Source of the DNA: JAJEDW01 sp963555775
Lineage (GTDB): Bacteria; Acidobacteriota; Terriglobia; 20CM-2-55-15
Assembly (NCBI GenBank): GCA_963555775.3
Contig: CAUVWY020000010.1
Location: forward strand, 744,001 to 808,000
Direction: 5' to 3'
Length of the DNA stretch: 64,000 nucleotides
Below are positions 1 to 9,484 of the stretch, in pieces. The notes under the pieces were generated by a model that saw nothing but the letters and a program-made list of their open reading frames with translations, was not told where the DNA came from and did no database searches. Every line of letters starts with the position of its first letter. The first letter of the stretch is position 1. The position numbers and the translations under genes are program-made.

Positions 1-145
1 CGGAACCGGTGACGTTCATCAGCGTGATGCCCGCCTGTTCGGCCACATCCGTGAAACCGGGAAATCCCTGAGCCGCCGCAGCGCCGGAAAGCACGCTGCA
101 TCCGAGCACCAACAGCAGAGCGGCCAATCTCGTTGCGTTTGGCAT
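1..145 (-). CDS. CRTAC1-type FG-GAP/ASPIC-UnbV protein, N-terminal fragment cut by the window edge
   Basis: Only the first 48 codons are in the window, starting at an ATG on the minus strand. They encode a signal peptide (MPNATRLAALLLVLGCSVLS, then an Ala-rich cleavage region) followed by FPGFTDVAEQAGITLMNVTG. That segment closely matches the mature N-terminus of the complete CRTAC1 protein at 12420-14120 (FPRFPDVAEQVGVTLLNVSG). The gene begins 34 nt after the stop of the PpiC-like/TPR gene on the same strand, so the two are probably cotranscribed. The rest (FG-GAP repeats and ASPIC/UnbV domain expected) lies outside the window. The family call rests on the paralogue match. Confidence 0.8.
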   Translation of the reverse strand, partial: MPNATRLAALLLVLGCSVLSGAAAAQGFPGFTDVAEQAGITLMNVTGS

Positions 146-179
146 CGGTTCGGATCGGATCGGCTGTCGCCAGCTAGCT

Positions 180-2399
180 TCAGCGGGGGAGTTGGGCTTC
201 AAGTTCCCTCCGTATCCTTTGTAAAAATAGCGCCGTGTGGCGCGCGCCGGGAACGGTCTCTCCCAGCCTCGCGTACGCCCCGGCCAGGCTCCGGTGAACG
301 ACGGAATCGTCACCCAAACCTGCATCGACAATGCCTCCAAGCGTCTCGATACCGTCGCGGTGTTGTCCCTGGCGGATGTGGATCAGTCCGAGAGCCAGAT
401 GGAGCCGCACCGCTTCCGGATACGCGTCGATGCCGCCTTGCAGTAACTCCAGCGCGGCGTTTGCGTCACCGTCCGTCAACGCCTGGATGGCATCGGTCTG
501 GACCCGGACGGACTCCAGGACGCGATTCTCCCTGGCACGTTCCTCGGACTCGAGCCGAGCGTATTCGCTCAATGCGAGTTGGGCATCGTCGGCGCGACCG
601 ATCTGGCCGAGCACACGACCCAGCAGGTAATGCGCTCGCCGGTGGGTGGGGTCGCGGGACACGGCCGTCTCGGCCGCTGCCGCGGCCTCATCGAAACGCT
701 CCAACCGCATATACAAATCCGCCAGACCAAAATGGGCTTCCACGCCGGCAGGGTCCATCAGGGCCGCGCCCTCGAACGCCGCCACCGCTTCGCTCAATCG
801 ATCCTGGCGCGTGTACACAAGCCCCAGGCCGAACTTCGCAGCAGCGTCATCGGTCGCCATCTCGGCGGCGCCCCGGTAGTCCGCGAGGCTCGCATCCAGA
901 TCATCCAGTTCTCGATGTATGTCACCCATTCTGACAAGGATGCGATACCGGATGGGTGGGGGGATGGCCGATTCCAAGGCGCTCCCGAATTCATCCAGCG
1001 CCAGCCCGAACCGGCCCGTGTCCGCGTAGAATTCTCCCAAACGAAAGTGGAGGCGCCATGAGCCCGGAAACCGCTGCTCCGCACGCCCCAAAATCGTTTC
1101 CCCTTCATCGGCCAGACCTGCCGACAAGAGAATGCCTCCGATCGCGACGTGCAGGCCGGGATCGGGCGAGACCCGATGCGCGTTCTCGACAAAGAGGTCG
1201 AAGGCATTGTCGAACCCCGCATCGTGGACAAGTCCCAACGCCACCAGGTCGGCAAGATCCTCGAGAACCGGGGTGAGTTGGCCGGGAGGAGAACTCGTCC
1301 CCCAGCGGGTTTCAAGGGATCGTGAATACTGCAAGGCCGCTTCGGCGTAGTCCTCTTGAATCCACGCAAGCTCTCCCAGGTTGTCAAGGTTGGGGACCAG
1401 TTCGGGATGATTCGGTCCGAGCAACTGCTCCATGATCGCCAGCGAACGGCGTGCGAGAGGCTCCGCATCGGTATATGCGCCTCGCGTGCGGAGCACGTTG
1501 GCCAGATTGGTGAGAACGGCCGCGACGCTCGGATTGGCGGGCCCCAGAGATTCCTCCCAGATCGACAGAGCGCGGCGAAAGAGTGATTCGGCTTCTTCCA
1601 GCTGCTGTTCGGCGTGAAGGGCGAGGGCGAGATTGTTGAGACCGGTTGCAACGTTGGCGTGGTCAGGACCCAGATCCTGTTCCCAGATCGCCAATGCCCG
1701 GCGATACAGCGGTTCGGCTTCAACGTGATTGCCTTCGGACCGGTAAGCTTCGGCCAGATTGTTCAGGGCGGTCGCGATATCGAGACGATCCATTCCATGG
1801 GCGCCTTCCCAAATGGCCAGCGCCTGGCGATAAAGCGGAACTGCCAGCGCGGTGTCCCCCTGGATCCGGTAGACTTCAGCAAGATCGTTCAGGCTCGTGG
1901 CCAGGCGCGGATCTTCGGACCCGAACTGTCCGGCATGCTCGAGGGCCGTTTGAAAACGCCCGGTCGCTTCCACGTATCGCCTCTGGCGAACATCTTCCAT
2001 CCCGGCGTCCCGTTCGCGCATCCAGGCTTCTTCCGCCGCACCTAGAATCTCGAGAACCGCGTAGTCGGCGCCAAACTGGAAGACAGGGCTGAGGGCGCCC
2101 GGGCCGAGCCCGCGGACAGCATTCCGAAACTCCTCGCGCAGGTCCGCGATCGCGAATCGTCCCAGGTATCCACCAGCGGCCGCGGACGGATCTAGCGAGC
2201 GGCTGCGAGCGAGGCTTTCGAACGACTGTCCGGCCTCGATCCGGTTGCGAAGCTCAAGGGCCTCCTCTTCGGTTCCGGAGACGAGCAGACGCAAACCGAC
2301 CGGGTCCGCCTGGGGCATGGCGGGTGCGATCGAAACCAGAAAGCAGGTAACAGTCAGAAGTAGACCTGTTGTTCTCGTCCGTAGCGCTGTTGTTCTCAT
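180..2399 (-). CDS. Secreted parvulin-like/TPR fusion protein
   Basis: A 739-aa protein with a signal peptide (about residues 1-30), a PpiC/parvulin-like domain (about 33-120) recognisable from SFESLARSRSLDPSAAAGGYLG and a REEFRNAV..GLGPGALSP segment, then kinesin-light-chain-like TPRs of 42 residues (about 130-370, repeated ALNNLAEAYR..AEPLYRRALAIWE) and ordinary 34-residue TPRs to the end. The His residues expected at the start and end of a catalytic parvulin fold are not there (LRLLV and ADYAVLEI occur instead), so it is probably a binding rather than an isomerase domain. It probably acts in the periplasm or at the outer membrane in protein-protein contacts. Paralogues lie at 2733-4976 and 15889-18117; a CRTAC1 gene follows directly. 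The start codon sits in a 21-bp tandem repeat. Confidence 0.85.
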   Translation of the reverse strand: MRTTALRTRTTGLLLTVTCFLVSIAPAMPQADPVGLRLLVSGTEEEALELRNRIEAGQSFESLARSRSLDPSAAAGGYLGRFAIADLREEFRNAVRGLGPGALSPVFQFGADYAVLEILGAAEEAWMRERDAGMEDVRQRRYVEATGRFQTALEHAGQFGSEDPRLATSLNDLAEVYRIQGDTALAVPLYRQALAIWEGAHGMDRLDIATALNNLAEAYRSEGNHVEAEPLYRRALAIWEQDLGPDHANVATGLNNLALALHAEQQLEEAESLFRRALSIWEESLGPANPSVAAVLTNLANVLRTRGAYTDAEPLARRSLAIMEQLLGPNHPELVPNLDNLGELAWIQEDYAEAALQYSRSLETRWGTSSPPGQLTPVLEDLADLVALGLVHDAGFDNAFDLFVENAHRVSPDPGLHVAIGGILLSAGLADEGETILGRAEQRFPGSWRLHFRLGEFYADTGRFGLALDEFGSALESAIPPPIRYRILVRMGDIHRELDDLDASLADYRGAAEMATDDAAAKFGLGLVYTRQDRLSEAVAAFEGAALMDPAGVEAHFGLADLYMRLERFDEAAAAAETAVSRDPTHRRAHYLLGRVLGQIGRADDAQLALSEYARLESEERARENRVLESVRVQTDAIQALTDGDANAALELLQGGIDAYPEAVRLHLALGLIHIRQGQHRDGIETLGGIVDAGLGDDSVVHRSLAGAYARLGETVPGARHTALFLQRIRRELEAQLPR

Positions 2400-2408
2400 C
2401 CGTAGCCC
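2367..2408. repeat. 21-bp tandem duplication spanning the start codon of the TPR gene
   Basis: Two adjacent 21-bp units (2367-2387 and 2388-2408) of the form CTGTTGTTCTCRTCCGTAGCS differ at two positions, and a third partial unit may follow. Read on the minus strand, the unit nearer the promoter supplies the ATG of the 180-2399 gene, while the other unit has ACG at the same place. Confidence 0.75.
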
Positions 2409-2534
2409 TGTTGGCCGCAGCGCTTATTATACGTATTCGAGTTGTCCCAGAGATTATATGGAGCACACCGGGGAAGTTCCGGCTTCGGCCGTTCCACGGC
2501 TTTGACGGCATTCGGTTGCTCCGATATGATCTAA

Positions 2535-2710
2535 CCCGCATTTCTCACGAGTTGTCTGCTGCAGCGCCGGATCCATCCGCCAGTGCTGCGTTCCGCTTCG
2601 TCGGGCTCATCGACGTACCGTCAAGTACGCCTCCGGTGCCCTCCGGGCGCGCGCCGTAGCTCTGACGGCGTCTCCGACTCTTCGCGACGAAAACCCGTGA
2701 GAAAGGCGGG
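2535..2710. mobile_element. MITE copy 1 (176 bp, 4-bp CTAA target duplication)
   Basis: This non-coding 176-bp element is nearly identical to the copy at 60094-60268. Its ends are imperfect inverted repeats of about 17 bp (left CCCGCATTTCTCACGAG; the right end in reverse complement reads CCCGCCTTTCTCACGGG). It is flanked by CTAA at 2531-2534 and 2711-2714. It lies between the divergent TPR genes at 180-2399 and 2733-4976, in what should be their promoter region. Four-base CTAR duplications are known for the IS5 group, so an IS5-group transposase in trans is the likely mobiliser (inference). No open reading frame of its own is convincing. Confidence 0.85.
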
Positions 2711-2732
2711 CTAACGAACTTCCGACGACGAG

Positions 2733-4976
2733 TTGACCGCCATGATTCAAGGGAACCGAGCGAGAAGTGGCCCGTGTTGGAACGGCGTGCACCTACGGTT
2801 CCTCGCGGTTCTTTACCTGGCAACGGCCTCTCTCGCATGGGGTCAGCAAGAACGTGGATTGAGCCTGATTCTGGTTTCCACCGAAATCGAAGCATCCGAA
2901 GTTCGTGCGCGGGTTGTTGCCGGAGAGTCGTTTCATACGCTGGCGCGGACGTATTCCCTCGATGCATCGAGCGCCGTCGGGGGCTATTTGGGGGAGGTCC
3001 GGATCGGAGACTTGCGGCCCGAGTTCCAGTCGGCCCTGGCAGGCATGGAGGCCGGAGAGGTCACCGCGGTCACACTCGTCGACGATCGGTATGCCCTGTT
3101 GCGATTTCCGAATGCCGGGGAGCAGTCTTGGGCCCAGGCGAGGGACTCCGGACTGAACGCGGTCCGGGACGAACGATACGAGGACGCGGGCCGGTTCTTT
3201 GAATCCGCCATTGGTAGTGCGCGGGAGTTCGCTCCTGTAGATTCGCGTCTCGGCACGAGTCTGAACGACCTGGCCGAGTTGATACGGCTTCAGGGAGACC
3301 TGCAGAGCGCCGCCGAGCTCTACCGTGAGGCACTCACCGCCTGGGACCCTGTTCTCGGTCCCGGGCATCCCGATACCGCCGCCAGTCTCAACAGTCTTGC
3401 CGAGATCTACCTCAACCGGGGCGACTACGCCGAAGCCGCCGCCGCGTTCGATCGTTCCCTGGCCATCTGGGAACGCGAGCTCGGCCCCGACCACGCCAAC
3501 GTTGCGGCAAACCTCAACAGCCTCGGCCTCATTCGGCACGTCCAGGGAGACTATGGGGAAGCACGATCGCTGTTTCAGAGAGCTCTCGGGATCTGGGAAA
3601 GCGCGTTGGGGCCGGATGACATGAACGTGGCGTCGGCTCTCGGCAACCTGGCCGCGGTAGAGATGATGGAGTCCCGTCATGCCGAGGCCGAACGTCTGAT
3701 CCGCCGGTCAGTGGACATCGTGGAGCGAACCCTCGGGCCGGATCACCCCGAGGTGGCGCGCAACCTGCAGGGACTCGCCGAACTCAGGGGGCTACAGGGA
3801 GACTGGGCGGACGCCGCAAGTTTGTACGAGCGGTCCCTCGGAATGGTATGGGGTAACGTCCCCGGAGCGGGATCCGAGGTAATCGAGGTCCTGGATCGTT
3901 TCGTCGATGTCTTGTCGCTGCCCTTTGTGAGTGACAGCCAACATGAAGCATCGGTGGCCCGGCTCGTCGAGACCCTGGCTTCAGCCCCTGTGGGGCAGAG
4001 TCTCTACCTGGCCATGAGCGCCGTGCTGGAAGAGGAAGGTCATGCGGCCGAAAGCGAGTCGAGCCTGATCCAGGCTGCCGGGCGGTTTCCGAATTCCAGG
4101 CTGGTGCGTTTTCGGCTGGCCGAACTGGCTGCAAGCCGCGGCCTCATTGAAGTGGCACTCGACAGTCTCGAACTGGCCCGGGAATTGCCCGGCGTCGAGC
4201 CTGGCATCGAGACGATTCTCAAACGGAAGGGCGACCTTCTGGTTGACCTCGGCCGCCTGGACGAGGCCCGGCCGGCCTATGTCGAGGCGCTCGACATCGA
4301 CCCAGCCTACTCGGATGCACGGATTGGTCTGGGAAACCTTTACTTTCGGTCCGGTCTCCTGGAAGAAGCCCTGGCGGAGTTCATAGAGGCGGCCCTCCTG
4401 AACCCTGATGACCCGGTGGCCCACTACCGGGTGTCTGAAGCCAGTCTCCGGCTCGATAGGCCCGCTGCAGCCGCCGCGGCCGCGGACAGAGCGTTGGAGT
4501 TGGATCCAAACGATCGCCGCGCCCACTATCTCAGGGGTCGCGGGCTGATGGAAACAGGGAGTGACCCGGAGGGACTCGAGGCCCTGGCCGAGTATGGGCG
4601 GCTTGAGGAACGAGCCCGCACCGAAAACCGGCAACTGCTAGAAGTGTCCGGTATCGAGCACGATGTCCGGTCGGCCATGGACCAGGGGGATTCCGCGCGG
4701 GCTATACGGATCCTGCAAGAGGGTATCGAACGCCACCCCGCATCCTACCGGCTCTCCCTGTCCCTGGGGCTGATCGAGAGCCGATCCGGCCTTCCCCGAG
4801 CGGCCATCGACACGTTGGAATCGATGATTGAACGCGGACTGGGAGACGACTCCGTGATTCGAAAGACCCTGGCCGAAGCCTACCTGTCCCTCAACCAGGA
4901 TTCGGCCGGCGAGGAGCAATCGGCGCTCTACCTGCAGAGGATTCATGGCGAGCTCGAAGCGAGCCTGCCGCGGTGA
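2733..4976 (+). CDS. Secreted parvulin-like/TPR fusion protein
   Basis: Second of three paralogues, 747 aa from the first ATG. A GTG at 2787 would give a shorter, more typical signal peptide (HLRFLAVLYLATASLAWGQ) and is a credible alternative start. After the signal peptide come a parvulin-like domain (about residues 42-125; SFHTLARTYSLDASSAVGGYLG), kinesin-light-chain-like TPRs (about 140-380) and a run of 34-residue TPRs (about 440-740). As in the other copies, the parvulin catalytic His positions are not conserved. It is divergent from the 180-2399 paralogue, with MITE copy 1 ending 22 bp before the ATG, and convergent with the Oar-type receptor gene, separated from it by a strong hairpin. 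Confidence 0.85.
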   Translation: MTAMIQGNRARSGPCWNGVHLRFLAVLYLATASLAWGQQERGLSLILVSTEIEASEVRARVVAGESFHTLARTYSLDASSAVGGYLGEVRIGDLRPEFQSALAGMEAGEVTAVTLVDDRYALLRFPNAGEQSWAQARDSGLNAVRDERYEDAGRFFESAIGSAREFAPVDSRLGTSLNDLAELIRLQGDLQSAAELYREALTAWDPVLGPGHPDTAASLNSLAEIYLNRGDYAEAAAAFDRSLAIWERELGPDHANVAANLNSLGLIRHVQGDYGEARSLFQRALGIWESALGPDDMNVASALGNLAAVEMMESRHAEAERLIRRSVDIVERTLGPDHPEVARNLQGLAELRGLQGDWADAASLYERSLGMVWGNVPGAGSEVIEVLDRFVDVLSLPFVSDSQHEASVARLVETLASAPVGQSLYLAMSAVLEEEGHAAESESSLIQAAGRFPNSRLVRFRLAELAASRGLIEVALDSLELARELPGVEPGIETILKRKGDLLVDLGRLDEARPAYVEALDIDPAYSDARIGLGNLYFRSGLLEEALAEFIEAALLNPDDPVAHYRVSEASLRLDRPAAAAAAADRALELDPNDRRAHYLRGRGLMETGSDPEGLEALAEYGRLEERARTENRQLLEVSGIEHDVRSAMDQGDSARAIRILQEGIERHPASYRLSLSLGLIESRSGLPRAAIDTLESMIERGLGDDSVIRKTLAEAYLSLNQDSAGEEQSALYLQRIHGELEASLPR

Positions 4977-5056
4977 CGATCGGAGGATGGTCGAGGATGG
5001 TGACCCAAGCAGTTCGTGTTAAAACGCTGCCGGGTCGTCACCGATGGTGCTGAATA

Positions 5057-5086
5057 CGGAGTCCGCCGTTTACCCGGCGGACTCCG
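5057..5086. terminator. Bidirectional hairpin between convergent TPR and TonB-receptor genes
   Basis: A perfect 12-bp inverted repeat (CGGAGTCCGCCG / CGGCGGACTCCG, 5057-5068 and 5075-5086) with a 6-nt loop lies between two convergent genes. There is no clear U-run on either side, so it may act as a weak or Rho-assisted terminator, or protect 3' ends. Confidence 0.6.
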
Positions 5087-5111
5087 CTCGACTCAGAAAT
5101 TGAGCGTCACT

Positions 5112-8100
5112 TCAGAAATTGAGCCGCACCTCCAGCTGGAACAGGCGATGCTGGTCGTTCTTGCCCTCGATCAGACCGAAGTCGCCATCGTTGACATTGA
5201 CGATTGGCGCGTTCGGCTCCGGATGATTGAACACGTTCTGCGCATCCACGCGGAACTGCAGCGCTTTGGACTCATCGAGCTGAATCAACTTGCTCAGGCT
5301 CGCGTCGAAGCGCCACCGCCCGGGCCCGAACAACTGGGTCTGCCCAAGCGTGCCCCGGTTTCCCGGATGAGGATTCTGCAGCAGGATCTGCCCGCTTGCA
5401 TCCGCAATGGCGGTCATGGTGCACGATCCGCTAAGCGACGAGTGGATCGCGTTACATTGGGGGTCGCTTACGATCTGGAAATCGGCGCCCGGCGTGCCGA
5501 AGTACGTCCCGTCGGTGCTGGCGAGATCAGGGCTGGTACCGAAGGCGACCTTCCCGCCGGTACGGAAGAGTTCCTTGATCGCCTCAGGCGAACCCACGGC
5601 GTCCGGAACGCCGCTGTCGTACAGGTGATTCACACCCGTACCGCCGAAGAACCCGGCGGGCGCGAATGTGGATATGGTCAACGGGGCTCCGGTGTTCACG
5701 TTGGCGATCCAACTCATCTGCCAACCTTCGACGATCCGTGCCAAGGCTCCCGAACTGTCGCCGAAAAGCGGCTGATTGGGACCCATGGGCAAGGTGAATA
5801 CTCCATGAGTCCGGAGCTCATGAACTCGGGTGGAACCCAGAATCTGATAGTCGTTGGGGTTCCTGTCCAGTGGGTTCGTCCAGTCCGACCCTCCCGGATA
5901 GCCCAGGCTCTTGCTCCAGGTGTATGTGGTCTGCGAGCTCAGGCCGGAGGTCGGCCGCAGCGTGAAGCGGAGGTATCCGGAGTGGTAGTTGCTGCTCACG
6001 TCGTTCGTGACGTACTGGATGTTGTTGAGCTGGGGGTTGGCCACAACGAAGTTGGCTGGGAACTGCCCCGGGTAGAGCGTATCGGCGTGGCCGAGAACTG
6101 CCCCGGTGACGCCCGACGGAATCGGGGGCAGCGTCGGGTTGTACTGCGTCAGGTAGTTGAGTTCGCCGATCGTGTTCGCAATCTCGGCAAAATCGCCGTT
6201 TGCCAGATCCGTCCGGAATCGAGAGTCGCTTCTCAGGTGCAGACCCGCGGTCTGCTGGACGCCGTCAAGGGTTGTACCCACCGGTCCGAATCCACGGCCG
6301 GCGACGTTGACTCCCTGGAAGAGGCGTTCCAGCAGCAGGGCGTTCGGGCCCATGTCGTTGCCAACACGCACTTCGTCGAGGGCTTCCTTCAAGCCGTTGT
6401 AAAGGAAGTTGGGTTCGTTCAGGTTGATGCCGAAGCTCCGTCCCTTCCGGTACAGTGTCGCGACGTACCCCGCTTCAACGGTCACGTTTCGGCCGAGGCT
6501 GCGGGTGAGCGTCGCCGTGATGTTCTGGATGTAGGGGGACGTCTGCTCCGGATCCGGAATGTACAGGTTGGAGAGGCGTGACGACCGGGGAACGGGTTGC
6601 AGCGGACTGATCAGAACGGGGACCGGGACCAAGCGGTTCAGGTCCGTCAGATCCAGGTAGGGCTCGACGCTGTCGCCGCGATGCCGGGCTTGATAGGTCA
6701 TGCCGGGCCAGTTGGTTTCCTGGAACACGGCGTTGTAGGAGTCTTCCGACTGCAGGTAGCTGATCTGGTAGCCGGCGCGCAGGGTCGTCTGGCCGGCGCC
6801 GAACCAGGGGATCTGCCACGCAAATCCCACGGCCGGAGCAAAGTTGTTCCGGTCGTCAGGACGCCACGGCCGGCCGGGATCGGGTGAATGCTTCCCGACG
6901 AACGTGACCTGCATGTCTTCGCCCCGGTCTCCGGGAACCATCCAGGTGTCGAACGGGCTCCCCTGTCCGTCCCAGTTCATCCCCCAGACGTTCTCGTTTC
7001 GGCCGACCGGCGCCGGCATCATGCCGCCCTGATCGTAGAGCACACCGATCCAGTCGTAGCGGATGCCGAGGTTCAGTGTCAGGTCCGAGGTCACCTTCCA
7101 GTCGTCCTTGAAGAATCCGTTGAACTCGTTGATGTGGAAAATGCGGTGCCTGTGCCCAGCGGTCAGCAGGTTTTCGAAGGCGTCGAGCTTGTCGGGCTCC
7201 TGCATCCAGTAATACTGTCGGATCTCAGACAGCGAACCGGACAGCGCGTTGAGCATGTGCTGCATGGCGTCCCGGTTGCCGAATGTGCTGGTCCCGTTCA
7301 GCCCGGCGACATCGGCACTGGTGATCGACGGCGGAAGGCCGAAGCTCGTGGTGCCGCCGCGGGCCTGCGGATAGGCGTTCGGGGTGATGCCGGCGTCCTT
7401 GCCGTTCGAGTAGCCCCGGCGCACTTCGCCCCCGAACTTGAAGGAGTGCTCGCCGCGGGTCCAACTCATGGTGTCGCCGAACGACCAGAGGCCTGTCTTG
7501 TCCAGGTAGCTGCTGGTCGTTCCATCGATCCACCCCTGGCTCTGGAAGTTCATTGCGCCATCGCCCAGCCCGATGTAGGTGGGGAACCCGCCGATATTGG
7601 GGTAGAACGCCTGCGCCTGGGCACCGGTATCCGGGTTGTTGAACGCGTTGTAGCTGTCGAGACCGCTCTTGCGGAAGCCCACCTTGACTTCGTTCAGCAT
7701 CGTCGGCGACAGCGTCGAGGTGAAGTTGATCGCCAAATGCTGGGGATAGGAGAACTGGCGCCCCGCATAGGTGTCTGGCCACTCCTCCTCCGCGCCGCCG
7801 CGGCTGGTCTCGGTGGTTTCATAGGAATAGGTCACCGCCAACCTGTTGGAGTTGTTGAAGTTGTGATCGATCTTGAAGTTGATCTGCTCGTGTGGAACCG
7901 CGTCGGCCATGTTGCGCGCGAAGATGCTCTGGCCGCCGTCGGTTCCGCGGACCCAGCGGTGGCCCGCAATGTTCAGGCCGTCGCCAACCTCGTAGTTGTT
8001 CGGCATCGGCTGGGCCTCGAAAAAGGTCCGAACGAATCCGGTTGGATCCATCTGAGTCCGGTGCTGGTCCCAGGCCGTGCCCGGTACGACCTGGGCATCG

Positions 8101-9347
8101 GAGCAATCGGCGGCCTGGGGCGGCGCCATGAGCTGTCCGAAGACGCTTGCATACCGAATCTCCGCGTTCTGGTCACGGACGCCGTTGACGAACAGCGCCG
8201 GTTGCCCGGTGGCGTCGACCACTTGCGTCCGATTCCTCGAAGATCCCGCTGTTCGGGAGGTCGACTGCAGAAGGTTGCCGTTATTCCAGGCATCGAAGAA
8301 GCGGAAGACGCCGTTGCGGGCGCAGGGCGTCAGCACCTGAGTGTTGATACTCCGGCGGTTCTTGACGATTGACTGGTCCCAGAGCACGAAGAAGAACGTC
8401 TTGTTCCTGACGATGGGTCCGCCCAAGCTCACCGAGTACTGGTTCCTGTTGATCCAGTCCGGCGTGGTCGGACTCCAATCTCCGGTCAGCGCGTCGATGT
8501 CGTTGTTGAAATCCCAGCTGTTGGCATCCAGGGCGCTGTTCCGCAGCTACCAGACCGCGCTGCCCCGATACTGGTTGGTTCCCGAACGGGTCGTCATAAT
8601 GAACGTTCCATTGCCGCGACCGAGTTCGGCGTCGACCGGCGCTGTAATCACACGGACTTCCGCAATCATATCCGGGTTGGTGTAGGTGGCCGGCTTGACG
8701 CCGGTCGACCACTTCGCGCCCTGATTGGCATCGATTCCGTCCCGCTGGACATTGACGAAATTGGTGCTCAGTCCGTTGATCGTACCCGTGACGCCGTTGT
8801 CTCCGAGCCGGACCCCCGAGACGGTCTGCAGCATTGTCACGATGTCGTTGCCCACCGAAGGCAGGTTCTGAACCATCAACTCGGGAAGCACGTCGCCGAC
8901 CGATTGACTGGTCTCCACCAGGAGCGTATCGGCGGTCGCGACGACCTCCACCTCCTGCGCCACGTCGGCCACATCGAGCGCGAAGTTGAGCCGGAGCCGC
9001 TGGGTCGTTCCCAGCGTCACGTCGGTGAAGGTCCGCGTCTGGAACCCCGGAAGCGCCGCGCTCAACGTGTAGTTGCCGGGTTGCAGCGTGAACGAGTAGG
9101 TTCCCGTATTGTTGGTCAGCGTCGTTACCGCGATCGCCGTACCGGTGTTCGTGGCGGTGACCTCGACTCCTGGAATCAACGCCTCGGTAGCGTCGGTCAC
9201 CGTGCCACCGATCGTCGCGCTTTGGAGTTGCGACCACGCACTCTGGGGCAGCAGCGTGAAGAGCAGGACGAGGGTTGGGGCTAGACCCAAAACAAGCGCA
9301 TAACCAGATGGCGAACGGCCGGTTCCCAGCCATAAAGTTGGAGGCAT
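5112..9347 (-). pseudogene. Oar-type TonB-dependent receptor split by an in-frame amber codon
   Basis: One reading frame of 1412 codons from ATG 9347 to TGA 5112 is interrupted by a single TAG at 8547-8549. The part before it (266 aa) has a signal peptide, a carboxypeptidase-regulatory-like beta domain (IGGTVTDATEALIPGVEV) and the plug region up to SGTNQYRGSAVW. The frame continues unchanged after TAG with LRNSALDANSW and INRNQYSVSLGGP, then the plug end and a very long beta-barrel ending in the C-terminal Phe typical of outer-membrane proteins. The intact paralogue at 18259-22212 has the same layout with SAVWNVLNSSLNANSW across the same point. The function would be import or binding of a large substrate, or cell-surface assembly. 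The stop could be a real nonsense mutation, suppressed in vivo, or a sequencing error. The last 19 bp are tandemly repeated just downstream (5093-5111). Confidence 0.85.
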
Positions 9348-9484
9348 AACCTTCCGTTCCGGGATCGTTTTGTCCCGGCCTCCGGTTCGAGTTGCGTCTG
9401 TTCCAGTGGGGGCCTCGCCGTGTCTGTTTGAAGGGTTGACAGCAACCGGGACCTCGACCGCCCGGGCTCAGATCCATGATCGGG

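Noticed and set aside
5093..5130. 19-bp tandem repeat at the 3' end of the split receptor as remnant of a second receptor gene
   Set aside because: 16 of 19 bases match and both encode the LNF-stop ending, but a simple local duplication explains it and nothing further upstream matches.
5016..8372. Long plus-strand open frames (5016-6581 and 6888-8372) antisense to the Oar-type receptor
   Set aside because: They lie opposite a clear receptor coding sequence and encode low-similarity, Arg/Val-rich products; GC-rich codon use on the minus strand explains them.
8547..9347. Treating the 266-aa N-terminal part of the split receptor as a separate gene
   Set aside because: The same frame continues after the TAG with matching receptor sequence, and the intact paralogue shows one protein.
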